DNA of 32,071 bases from Verrucomicrobiota bacterium (GTDB lineage: Bacteria; Verrucomicrobiota; Verrucomicrobiia; Opitutales; Opitutaceae), in assembly GCA_023446735.1 (NCBI GenBank), contig JAEXPQ010000176.1:1-32071 (forward strand), read 5' to 3'. Below are positions 20,917-28,708 of the stretch, piece by piece; positions within the stretch are counted from its first letter, which is position 1, and every line of letters starts with the position of its first letter. The notes under the pieces were generated by a model. That model saw only the letters and a list, made by a program, of their open reading frames with translations. It was not told the DNA's origin and ran no database searches. Both the position numbers and the translations under genes were made by a program.

Positions 20917-23768
20917 ATGCCACCTCTTCCGACCAACTCGTCCTGCTCGTGCAACGCCTGGGCGAGCAACTGCCGGCGGGCCGTTCCGAGTCGGCCGCCC
21001 TGCGGGAGGCGCGGGCCTGCGCCAGCGAGCTTGAGCAGCGGGCGTCCGCCGCGGGTTTCGCGTTGCTCGCGGGCGCGGCGATCTTCCTCCAGCAACGCCT
21101 CGATCAGCTCATCGCCAGCCCGGTGGCCGAGCGGGAGTTGGCGGCGCTCGCGCACGCCTGGCTCACCCACGGGCCGCAGCTCCTGCGGCCGGAAAACGAT
21201 CCCTCGCTGGACCAGGCGTGGTACAGCCTGCAGCCTTTGCTCACGGTCGCCATGGAGGAGGCGGCGGCGCCCGCGCCCCGGCCCCCCCCCGCGTCCGTGC
21301 CGCCTGCGATGGAGTGTGAATCGGTGGATACCGGGGAGTTCCTCGCCGGCCTGGACGGGGGCACGCCGCGCTCGCTCCCCGCGGCGGCGGTTGCGCCCTC
21401 CGGGACTGCGGTTCCGGACTCCGCCGAAGAGGAGGAACCGGTGCTGCCGGAGGTCGTCGAGGCCTTCACGCATGAAGCCCGCGACGCCTTCGAATCGATG
21501 GAGCAGTCGATCCTTGCCTGGGAAAAGAGCGGGGGGCGGGGTGCCGATCTGTCGAATGTCTATCGGCTGGCCCACTCGGTGAAAGGCGCTGCGTACTCGG
21601 TCGGTCTGCGGCCGTTCGGCACGGTGCTGCACCGATTGGAAGACCTGCTGGAGGAGGTGGTCGAGGGGCGGGCCCAGGCGGCTCCCGCGGCGTTGTCCGC
21701 GCTCGTGCTCGGCCTGATCGACCGCCTTCGCGCCGACCTCGCCAGCGGCGAGACGGCCCGTCCGCTGTGGCGGGGAACCGCGGAGGAGCTCATCGGACGT
21801 ATCAACACGGTGCGGGCGTCGCTGACCGCGATCGATCCGGCGGCCGCGCCGGAGGCGTCGGCTGTTCCCGCGGACACGCCGGCGACCGTGGCGCCCTCGG
21901 CCGATCCGGCGGCGGAGGACGAGGCGGCTCCGGCGGCGAGCGACAACCGGCCCGAGCAGGCGACTATCCGCGTCGAGGCCGCACATCTCGACAAGCTCAT
22001 GAACCTGGTGGGCGATCTGCTCATCAACCGCCACCGGCTCAACCGGAAGCTCCAGCAGGTCACCTCGTTGCAGGCCGAGCTGGTGCGCGCACGCGAGCGC
22101 CTGCTGCATGTCGTGGGCGACTTCAACACCAACTACGAGTTTTCCCAGCGGCGTCAGTCCTTGGGCCCGATTCCGGCTGACGGCTTCTCCGAGCTGGAGT
22201 TGGACCGCTACGACGACTTCAACATCCTGGCGCGCTCGCTGGTCGAGATCGCGGCCGACACCGAGGAGATCGTCACCCAGATCGACGGACACTTCGGTTC
22301 CTTCTCCGAGGAGGCGGTCCAGTTCACGCACATCACCCGCCAGCTGCAGGAGAATCTCGCCCACACCCGCATGGTGCCGCTGGAGCAGCTCATGCGGCGG
22401 CTCCGGCGCGCGGTGCGCGACGCCTGCAGCTCCGTGGGCAAGAACGTCGACTTTATCGCCGAGGGCGCCGACAACCGCGTGGACAAATGCATCAGCGACC
22501 AGCTGTTCCATCCGCTGCTGCATGTCGTGCGCAATGCGGTGGCCCACGGCATCGAGCCCGCCGCCGAGCGGACCGCCGCCGGCAAGCCGGCCGTGGGACG
22601 GTTGGTGGTGCGCTGCCACACCGAGGCGGGCCGCCTCATCCTGGAGTTCACGGACGACGGGGGCGGGTTGCGTCGCGATGAGATCGTACGCGTGGCCCGG
22701 GCGCGGGGGTTGCTCGGCCACGGCAGCGAACCCGACGAGGCGCAGCTGACCGAGCTGATCTTCCAGCCCGGATTCTCCACCTCCGCCGTCACGACCGACG
22801 TATCCGGCCGAGGCATGGGTCTCGATGTGGTGCGGCAGGAGCTCACCAGCCTCGGCGGCTCGGTGACGGTCTCCAGTCGCCGCGGGAAGGGATGTACCTT
22901 CCGTTTCACCCTGCCGGTCACCCTCGCGATCAACCAGGTGATGTTCGTGCAGTGCGGGGAGCGTAGCTACGCGCTGCCGATCAATTTCGTCGAGCGCGTC
23001 GTGCCTGCGCCCGCTTCGGCGTTCTCGCGCGCCGGGGGAGTCGAGATGCTCATGCTCGACCAGCGCCAGTCGGTGCCCGCGGTGCGACTCCATGCGCGGC
23101 TCGCGTTGCCCGGTGCGGCCCAGTCCGCCACCGCCATCGTCCTGACCGTCGCCGAACGCCGGACCGCGCTGGTAGTGGACCGGATACAGAGCAAGCTGGA
23201 CATCGTGGTGAAGCCGCTCGGTCCGCTCCTCGGTCACCATCCCTTCTTCTCGGGCGCGACGCTGGCGGGCGACGGCCGGGTGATCTTCATCCTCGATGTG
23301 CCCAGGCTGCTCGCCCCGGCCGGGTCCGCGGAGCAGCCGGTCCCGGTCCCTGCCCCGCCATCGGAGGAGTCCGCGCCCGTGTCGCGTTCCCGCACGGTGC
23401 TGGTCGTGGACGACTCGCTCATCATCCGGCACATCGCCTCCGGTTACCTCACCCAGGCGGGCCTCACCGTGGACACGGCGGCCGACGGTAGCGATGCGTT
23501 GGAGAAGCTGCGGACGAATTCCTACGCGCTCGTCGTCTCCGACTTGGAGATGCCGCGGGTCAACGGCTTCGAGCTCATCGCCGAGATGCACCGGCAGCCC
23601 GAACTGGCCGGCATCCCGATCATCATCCTCACCTCGCGCGATGCGGCGAAGCACCGCGACCGCGCCGTCCAGCTCGGGGCGGCCGACTACCTGATCAAAC
23701 CGATCTCGCGCGAGCGACTGGTGAGCGCCGTCACCCAACAGATGGAACGCGCCGCCGTCGCGGCGTGA
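20913..23768 (+). CDS. Hybrid CheA histidine kinase with C-terminal receiver (PixL/ChpA-like)
   Basis: A 951-aa protein. Residues 1-115 are helical and may be a degenerate HPt. A functional HPt (about 178-270) has H221 in YRLAHSVKGAAYSVG. Residues 350-375 begin the dimerisation helices (AHLDKLMNLVGDLLINRHRL). The HATPase domain shows an N box (LLHVVRNAVAHGIE, about 533-546), G1 FTDDGGGL (about 578) and G2 GRGMGLDVV (about 632). The CheW-like P5 domain spans about 665-800. The C-terminal REC has D833-D834, phosphoacceptor D877 (VVSDLEMPRVNGFE), T907 and K929. It would autophosphorylate in response to the MCP and pass phosphate to its own REC, the CheY-like protein and the REC-PATAN protein. 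The ATGA overlap with cheR fixes the start. Only one histidine-bearing HPt is present, against several in Pseudomonas ChpA. Confidence 0.9.
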   Translation: MNATSSDQLVLLVQRLGEQLPAGRSESAALREARACASELEQRASAAGFALLAGAAIFLQQRLDQLIASPVAERELAALAHAWLTHGPQLLRPENDPSLDQAWYSLQPLLTVAMEEAAAPAPRPPPASVPPAMECESVDTGEFLAGLDGGTPRSLPAAAVAPSGTAVPDSAEEEEPVLPEVVEAFTHEARDAFESMEQSILAWEKSGGRGADLSNVYRLAHSVKGAAYSVGLRPFGTVLHRLEDLLEEVVEGRAQAAPAALSALVLGLIDRLRADLASGETARPLWRGTAEELIGRINTVRASLTAIDPAAAPEASAVPADTPATVAPSADPAAEDEAAPAASDNRPEQATIRVEAAHLDKLMNLVGDLLINRHRLNRKLQQVTSLQAELVRARERLLHVVGDFNTNYEFSQRRQSLGPIPADGFSELELDRYDDFNILARSLVEIAADTEEIVTQIDGHFGSFSEEAVQFTHITRQLQENLAHTRMVPLEQLMRRLRRAVRDACSSVGKNVDFIAEGADNRVDKCISDQLFHPLLHVVRNAVAHGIEPAAERTAAGKPAVGRLVVRCHTEAGRLILEFTDDGGGLRRDEIVRVARARGLLGHGSEPDEAQLTELIFQPGFSTSAVTTDVSGRGMGLDVVRQELTSLGGSVTVSSRRGKGCTFRFTLPVTLAINQVMFVQCGERSYALPINFVERVVPAPASAFSRAGGVEMLMLDQRQSVPAVRLHARLALPGAAQSATAIVLTVAERRTALVVDRIQSKLDIVVKPLGPLLGHHPFFSGATLAGDGRVIFILDVPRLLAPAGSAEQPVPVPAPPSEESAPVSRSRTVLVVDDSLIIRHIASGYLTQAGLTVDTAADGSDALEKLRTNSYALVVSDLEMPRVNGFELIAEMHRQPELAGIPIIILTSRDAAKHRDRAVQLGAADYLIKPISRERLVSAVTQQMERAAVAA

Positions 23769-23774
23769 ATCGGC

Positions 23775-24137
23775 ATGACCGCTGTCCGCTCAACTCCAGA
23801 TCCGGCGGCGCGATCGCCCCGCGTGCGGGTCGTCCGCTCAATCCGCCCGAAGGTCGAGACGGTGCCCGGTGATCGTCCGCAGGCGGAAACGTTCTCGGTC
23901 GCTCCGGGCGGACATCGCACGGCTTTGAATGCGGATGGGGTGGTGACTTCGGCCCCAGCCGGAGCCACCGCGATCCACCGAGCCGGTGGGGCCGCCTGGG
24001 CCCACGGCGAGTCCACGAGCATCATCGATCGCTTGCCGCGCGCGGTGCGTGAAGCCGGGCACGTCTCGCCGGTCCTTCCCGTGGCGGAGGCGGGCCGGGT
24101 CCCGGTGACTGCATCCAAACCTCCACTATCGCCATGA
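23775..24137 (+). CDS. Possible small protein filling the operon gap, unknown
   Basis: A 120-aa reading frame that begins 6 bp after the CheA-hybrid stop and ends with an ATGA overlap on the next gene's start codon, exactly as translationally coupled genes do. Without it the operon would have a 365-bp gap. By my count about 72% of its third codon positions are G or C, GC-rich but apparently less so than the firm genes around it. The product is rich in proline, valine, arginine and alanine, with no membrane segment, motif or family I recognise, and is likely disordered. It may be a genuine fast-evolving protein, a decayed remnant or chance. No other feature is visible in this stretch. Confidence 0.4.
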   Translation: MTAVRSTPDPAARSPRVRVVRSIRPKVETVPGDRPQAETFSVAPGGHRTALNADGVVTSAPAGATAIHRAGGAAWAHGESTSIIDRLPRAVREAGHVSPVLPVAEAGRVPVTASKPPLSP

Positions 24138-25129
24138 TCGCCAACGAAAGACCCCTGACCGGCTGGCTCTGGCTGTGCGCCGGCGGCCGTGATTTCTCCC
24201 TGCCGCTCGACGGCGTGCGGCGGGTCGCCCTGAGCCGGCAGCTGCGGGTGGCTGTGCCCGGGCCGACGGTGCCTTCCTGGTGGAGTGGCGTGGCACTGGA
24301 AGGTGCGCGGCCGCATCCGTTGCTCAATCTGGCGGAATTGATCGGCGTGTCCGGTGGTGCCGCGCTCGCCCCGGACAACGTGGTGGTGTTCTCGAGCCTG
24401 TGGAACCAGCCGGTGGGGCTGGTCTGCGACCGGTTCCGTGGGGTCATTCCCCCGAACACGCCGAGCTGGCCGTTGTCGCCGAAGCTCTTCATGACCGCCG
24501 ATGGGGCGCTGCCCCGGGCCCGGCTTTGGGCCGGCCACCCGGTGCCGGACCTCGAGCCCGAACGGCTCTTCCCTCCCGTCCGTCGGGCCCAGTTCGACCA
24601 GGCGATGAAAGACTCGAGGGAGGATGTGGACCAGCTCTGGCAGCTTCGCGAACTGGAGCAGCAGCTGGACGAAGCCCCCAACGCCGAGGGCTATCTGGAT
24701 TTGGCCGCCCACTACGGGCAGCTTGGCTGGGCCGGGGAGGCCGAGAGGATGCGGTCTCGCGCCGCCGCGATCAAGCCGGAGACGACGGTGGCCGCGCGGC
24801 CGACCGCCGGAGGGTTGAGCGGGCCGTGCACGCCGCGGGTGTTGCTGGAGTTGCTTCAGGTGCTGTGGCTGACCGGCAAGTCGGGCGAGCTGTTGCTCGA
24901 GACGTCCGGGCGAAACACTGGTTCGGTCTCGTTCGACTCCGGCCGCATCGTGGCGGTGCACTGTGGCGAGATCGCCGATCCTCACGCGGCGCTACAGCGA
25001 CTCTTCTCGCTGCCGGGCGAGCGTTACCAGTTCTTTCCCGGGGCGCCGGCGGAGGGGGCCGCCTCGGCGGCCGGGGACATCGCCGCGTGGATGGCCGAAT
25101 TCGAACGCCTGGTGGCAGTCTCATCATGA
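24134..25129 (+). CDS. CheW-PATAN (DUF4388) fusion protein
   Basis: A 331-aa protein. Residues 1-150 are a diverged CheW domain: FSLPLDGVRRVALSRQLRVAVPGP, WWSGVALEGARPHPLLNLAELIG and VGLVCDRFRGVI match the usual strand pattern. Residues 155-215 are helical, with a TPR-like look (LDLAAHYGQLGWAGEAERM). From about 230 a PATAN/DUF4388-like module follows (LLELLQVLWLTGKSGELLLETSG, GSVSFDSGRIVAVHCGE). It may tether PATAN-based output to the kinase array, or bring the second PATAN domain next to the REC-PATAN protein. Both neighbours overlap it by ATGA junctions. Assignment of the CheW half is sound; the PATAN half rests on the G-x-L-x-L and GRIVAVHCGE patterns. Confidence 0.75.
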   Translation: MIANERPLTGWLWLCAGGRDFSLPLDGVRRVALSRQLRVAVPGPTVPSWWSGVALEGARPHPLLNLAELIGVSGGAALAPDNVVVFSSLWNQPVGLVCDRFRGVIPPNTPSWPLSPKLFMTADGALPRARLWAGHPVPDLEPERLFPPVRRAQFDQAMKDSREDVDQLWQLRELEQQLDEAPNAEGYLDLAAHYGQLGWAGEAERMRSRAAAIKPETTVAARPTAGGLSGPCTPRVLLELLQVLWLTGKSGELLLETSGRNTGSVSFDSGRIVAVHCGEIADPHAALQRLFSLPGERYQFFPGAPAEGAASAAGDIAAWMAEFERLVAVSS

Positions 25130-25584
25130 ACTCCTTGGAATCTTCGGTCGCCGCGCCGCTTGGGTCGGGCTTCAAACCCCGGGCGGTGGCGCTCTGTATC
25201 CGCCGTGGGAACGTGTTCTTCCTGCTGCCCCGTTCGTGGGTGCGGGGCATGCGCGACCTGCCTCCGGGGACGGTCACTCCGTTGCCGCGGGCCAACCGCT
25301 GGGTGCTCGGGCTGGTGGAGCAGAACGCACGCCCCTTGCCCTTGCTCGATCCGGCGGTCTCCGTGGCGGCGACGGCGTCCGCTCCGGTGGCCGCCGTGGT
25401 GCTCGCGGCCCCGGACCGCGAGCCCTTCGGCCTTGTCGGAGCGGACGGGCCCGGGCATTTCGTGACGATTCCGGACGCGGCTTCGCTCGACGAGTACACA
25501 GGCTGGATCGGTCGTGTGCAAGGGGGCCTCAAGGCCACATGGTGGCTGGATGCCGGCCAACTGGCCTCCAACCTCGAGGGCTGA
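25126..25584 (+). CDS. Diverged CheW-like protein, last gene of the chemosensory operon
   Basis: A 152-aa protein with a CheW-like pattern: VALCIRRGNVFFLLPRSWVRGMRDLPP, LPRANRWVLGLVEQNARPLPLLD, then PFGLVGADGPGHFVTIPD. The G-L-V-E-x-x-x-x-P-L-P-L-L turn corresponds to the GLxxLRGEVVPVVD element of CheW but lacks the arginine. It ends ATWWLDAGQLASNL, resembling the last CheW helix. It overlaps the preceding gene by ATGA. It probably completes or caps the CheA/CheW array, or is a specialised adaptor. After it there is a 162-bp gap with hairpins before hisC. Confidence 0.7.
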   Translation: MNSLESSVAAPLGSGFKPRAVALCIRRGNVFFLLPRSWVRGMRDLPPGTVTPLPRANRWVLGLVEQNARPLPLLDPAVSVAATASAPVAAVVLAAPDREPFGLVGADGPGHFVTIPDAASLDEYTGWIGRVQGGLKATWWLDAGQLASNLEG

Positions 25585-25611
25585 TCGGGGCACGCGGTGT
25601 TGGGACTCTCT

Positions 25612-25651
25612 CTGCCGATTTGGTGATGCCTTTCGGCAGGAGGCATTCACC
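25612..25651 (+). promoter_or_regulatory. Overlapping alternative hairpins between the chemosensory operon and hisC
   Basis: CTGCCGA (25612-25618) pairs with TCGGCAG (25633-25639), 7 bp. The loop of this hairpin contains GGTGATGCC (25622-25630), which can instead pair with GGCATTCACC (25642-25651) with one bulge. The two folds exclude each other. It may be a terminator of the upstream operon or an attenuator for hisCB. There is no histidine-rich leader peptide in the region. Confidence 0.35.
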
Positions 25652-25746
25652 GCGCAACGCGGGGGCTGGGTGGGCGAGGGGACGCGTCTCGAAGTGCCCC
25701 ACTTGCCCGTTGCCGGAGCGGAAATGTGCCGTTTGTCTCGGGCGGA

Positions 25747-26895
25747 ATGTCCGCCAATCCCATCGTCCAACGCGCCCGGGCGCACATCCGCGCCCTCCAC
25801 GCCTACGTGCCCGGGCTGCAACCGCAGGAACCGGGCTGGATCAAGCTCAACACCAACGAAAACGCCTACCCGCCCAGCCCGCGCGTGGTCGAGGCGCTGC
25901 GCCGCGAGATCGGCGCCGATGGGGCCTCGCTGCGCCTCTACCCGAATCCGACCAGCGCGCCGTTGCGCGCCGCGGTGGCGAAGCGACACGGGCTGGCGCC
26001 GGAAAACGTCTGCATCGGCAACGGCGGCGACGACATCCTCAACCTCCTCGTGCGCGTGTTCTGCGGTCCCGCGGTCGCCGGCGCGTGGACGGTGCCGAGC
26101 TATTCGCTTTACCCCGTGCTCATCGGCATCGAAGGCGCGCCCGTGCAGGAGGCGGCGTTCACCCGCGAGATGCGCCTGCCGGTCGATGCCATCGTGCAGT
26201 CCGACGCGCCGATCCTGTTTCTCACGACGCCCAACGCCCCAACCGGCGTCGGCTTCGCCGAGGAGGAGTTGCGCGCCGTGATCCAGGGCTTCCGCGGGCT
26301 CGTCGTGGCCGACGAGACCTACGCGCTCTTCGCCGACTCCACCATCGCCGGCTGGGTGCGCGAGTACCCGAATCTCTGCGTCACGCGCTCGTTCTCGAAG
26401 GCGTATTGCCTTGCCGGCCAACGCATCGGCTACGCCCTCGCGCATCCCGAGGTGATCGACCTGCTCGACCGCGTGCGCGACAGCTACAACGTCTCGCGCC
26501 TCGCGCAGACCGCCGCGCTGGCTGCCTTCGAGGATGTCGCGTATTACGACGGACTCGTGGCGAAGATTCGCGCCACGCGCGACCGCTTCCGCAGCGAGCT
26601 CACCGAGCGGCGCGGGTGGTTCGTCTATCCGACGCAGACCAACTTCGTGTTCGCCGAGCCGCGCGACGCCGCCGGCCGCACCGGGCCCGAGGTCGCGAAG
26701 GCGTTCTACGATTTCCTCTGCGCCAACAAGATCCTCGTGCGCTGCTTCCCGAGTCACCCCTTGACCCGCAATTTCGCGCGAATCAGCATCGGCACCGACG
26801 AGGAGATGAACATCCTCCTCAATACCATCGACACATGGCTACGAAACGCACCGCCACCGTCCAGCGCCGCACCCGCGAAACCGACATCGAGCTGA
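25747..26895 (+). CDS. hisC: Histidinol-phosphate aminotransferase
   Basis: A 382-aa PLP enzyme of fold type I, HisC subfamily: IKLNTNENAYPPSPRVVEAL, LRLYPNPTSAPLRAAVA, IGNGGDDILNLLVR, PNAPTG, VVADETYALF. The PLP lysine is K218 in SFSKAYCLAGQRIGY, and NFARISIG carries the arginine that binds substrate phosphate/carboxylate. It converts imidazole-acetol phosphate and glutamate to histidinol phosphate. ATG 25747 (MSANPIV) is preferred over 25726 because a GGGCGG-like ribosome-binding site precedes it. The 3' end overlaps hisB by 61 bp; the last 20 residues (APPPSSAAPAKPTSS) are low-complexity and look like a tail gained by reading into hisB. Confidence 0.92.
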   Translation: MSANPIVQRARAHIRALHAYVPGLQPQEPGWIKLNTNENAYPPSPRVVEALRREIGADGASLRLYPNPTSAPLRAAVAKRHGLAPENVCIGNGGDDILNLLVRVFCGPAVAGAWTVPSYSLYPVLIGIEGAPVQEAAFTREMRLPVDAIVQSDAPILFLTTPNAPTGVGFAEEELRAVIQGFRGLVVADETYALFADSTIAGWVREYPNLCVTRSFSKAYCLAGQRIGYALAHPEVIDLLDRVRDSYNVSRLAQTAALAAFEDVAYYDGLVAKIRATRDRFRSELTERRGWFVYPTQTNFVFAEPRDAAGRTGPEVAKAFYDFLCANKILVRCFPSHPLTRNFARISIGTDEEMNILLNTIDTWLRNAPPPSSAAPAKPTSS

Positions 26896-27437
26896 CGCTC
26901 ACCGTCGACGGCACGGGCGAGTCGAAGATCGAGACCGGCATCCCGTTCTTCGATCACATGCTCACCCTCTTCGCGCGCCACGGTTCCTTCGACCTGCAGG
27001 TGCGCGCCAAGGGCGACATCGAGGTCGACTACCACCACACGGTCGAGGACGTGGGCATCGTGCTCGGGCAGGCGTTCGCCGAGGCGCTCGGCGACAAGGC
27101 CGGCATCCGCCGCTACGGCTTCTTCCTGCTCCCGATGGACGAGACGCTCGCGCGCGTGGTCGTCGACCTGAGCGGTCGCGCCGTGCTCGTGTACAAGGCC
27201 GAGTGCGCGCATCCGTTCATCCGCGACTTCAACCTGATCCTCGTGAAGGAGTTCTTCCGGTCGTTCACCAACGCGATCGGGGCCAACGTGCACGCGACGA
27301 TCGAGTACGGCGAGGAGCCGCACCACATCGCCGAGGCGCTCTTCAAGGGCCTGGGCCGCGCGCTCGACGTCTGCTGCCAGATCGATCCCCGCCACGCCGG
27401 CAAGGTGCCCAGCACCAAGGGCAGCCTGAAGGGCTGA
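26835..27437 (+). CDS. hisB: Imidazoleglycerol-phosphate dehydratase
   Basis: A 200-aa single-function HisB (no N-terminal phosphatase domain as in E. coli). Metal-binding motifs are FFDHML (residues 35-40), DYHHTVEDVGI with the HHxxxED signature, and the second repeat EYGEEPHHIAEALFKG. The C-terminus ends KVPSTKGSLKG, the conserved STKG. It dehydrates imidazole glycerol phosphate to imidazole-acetol phosphate, the substrate of the upstream hisC product, so the pair performs consecutive steps. The ATG at 26835 lies inside hisC in another frame (61-bp overlap), implying strong translational coupling. Confidence 0.94.
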   Translation: MATKRTATVQRRTRETDIELTLTVDGTGESKIETGIPFFDHMLTLFARHGSFDLQVRAKGDIEVDYHHTVEDVGIVLGQAFAEALGDKAGIRRYGFFLLPMDETLARVVVDLSGRAVLVYKAECAHPFIRDFNLILVKEFFRSFTNAIGANVHATIEYGEEPHHIAEALFKGLGRALDVCCQIDPRHAGKVPSTKGSLKG

Positions 27438-27517
27438 GGGCGGGCGAGGCGGCGAGGGTTGCCTTGGGCACGACGCCGGACCTCGCTGCCGAAGCCGCGT
27501 TCGCCTTCCACTTTCCC

Positions 27518-27898
27518 GTGACAACGCCTCCTCCTTATCCCGCGCCGGCGATCCGACCGGCGGTGATCGGTTGGTTCAAGGCATACACGGCCTTCCTCTG
27601 CTTGCTGTATCTGGCCTGCATCGCGTTCTCGGTCTTTCTCCTGGTTGCGAATCCGGCGAAGCCGGAGATGTCCGCGCTGGAGGCGCGCATCTTGGGGGCG
27701 GTTTTGCTGCTGGTCGGCGGAGCGTTGTTCGTGGCGTGCCTCGTGCCGCTGCTGGTGCGCCCGCGGCCGTGGGTGTGGACCTACGACCTGGTCGTCATCT
27801 GCCTCGGGATGACGAGCGCCTGTTTCCTGCCGGCCTGCATTCCGATGCTGCTCTACTGGCTCAAGCCGGAGACGAAGGCGTTTTTCGGCCGGCAGTGA
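27518..27898 (+). CDS. Small integral membrane protein, unknown
   Basis: A 126-aa protein from GTG 27518: a short proline-rich N-terminus (MTTPPPYPAPA) and three hydrophobic stretches at about 23-45 (AFLCLLYLACIAFSVFLLV), 58-81 and 88-115, the last long and containing a proline and cysteines. No family recognised. It lies 80 bp after hisB on the same strand, in a gap with no visible site, and is convergent with the RDD gene 21 bp away. The start is inferred from the first GTG before a plausible N-terminus; upstream in-frame codons overlap hisB. Confidence 0.6.
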   Translation: MTTPPPYPAPAIRPAVIGWFKAYTAFLCLLYLACIAFSVFLLVANPAKPEMSALEARILGAVLLLVGGALFVACLVPLLVRPRPWVWTYDLVVICLGMTSACFLPACIPMLLYWLKPETKAFFGRQ

Positions 27899-27919
27899 AG
27901 GACGCCGCGGGGCTGCTGC

Positions 27920-28708
27920 TCAGCCACCGGAGGCCGGCGCGGCGCTGCGGGTGAAGTAGAGCACGTCGATGACATTGCGGACGAACTGTTCGTCGGAGAG
28001 GCCGTCGTGCAGTTCCTCGGGCACCATGGTGCGGCCGCGGAATTCCGCCGCGAGCTCCGCGAAAAGCGCGAGACGCGCGTCGGCGTCGAGCGTGTCGCGG
28101 CGCGCAAGCGCCTGCCAGGCCACGCGAGCCTCGGCCGGCGTGATCGACTGGCGGAGACGCGCGACGGCGGCCGGGTGCGCGCGCAGCGAGTTGAAACGCT
28201 CGCCGCGCAGGGCGGCGAGGTCGGGCACGGGCTCGGCGGGCTCCCAGATCACGAGGGTGCCGGCGGCGAGGTCGCCGAGGCGCTGGGCGCGGCGGTTGAG
28301 CAGGGCGGCGACCCCGGCCACGCCGTAGGCCACGGGCAGGGCGTCGATGAACCGGAGGAGGTTGCGCAGCGTCACCTGGGCGAACGAGAGCGGCAGGCCG
28401 CGCTCGTCGACGACCCGCAGCTGCAGCAGGCGCTTGCCGATCGTCTGTCCGCGCCAGCGCCACTCCATCGCGATGCGGCAGCCCTGCGAGAAGACGAAGT
28501 AGCCCACGATCGCGGCCGCCCGGGCGAGGTCGGGGTCGAGCACGCCGAGCAGGGTGAAGAGCACGGAGACGGTGCTCCACGCCGCGAGGATCACGAAGGT
28601 GTCGACGAGGAGCGCGACCAGGCGCAGCGCGGGGCTGGCGAGCCGGAGCGTGAACGCGACACCTTCGGGCGTGCGCAGGCGGAGTTCGTGCAGGCGGCCG
28701 GTGCTCAT
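27920..28708 (-). CDS. RDD-family membrane protein
   Basis: A 262-aa protein. Residues 25-150 form the RDD domain: LRLVALLVDTFVILAAW with the Arg and Asp of the first helix, WRGQTIGKRLLQLRVVDERG after the second (GKRLLQLRVV is the diagnostic loop) and RNLLRFIDALP with the last Asp. A soluble C-terminal region (about 155-262) is rich in Arg/Glu/Ala and has no recognised domain. RDD proteins are small inner-membrane proteins, some linked to sodium/proton transport, most unknown. It is the last gene of the moxR cluster; its ATG overlaps the SpoIIM-family stop by 4 bp, so the pair is translationally coupled. Confidence 0.85.
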   Translation of the reverse strand: MSTGRLHELRLRTPEGVAFTLRLASPALRLVALLVDTFVILAAWSTVSVLFTLLGVLDPDLARAAAIVGYFVFSQGCRIAMEWRWRGQTIGKRLLQLRVVDERGLPLSFAQVTLRNLLRFIDALPVAYGVAGVAALLNRRAQRLGDLAAGTLVIWEPAEPVPDLAALRGERFNSLRAHPAAVARLRQSITPAEARVAWQALARRDTLDADARLALFAELAAEFRGRTMVPEELHDGLSDEQFVRNVIDVLYFTRSAAPASGG

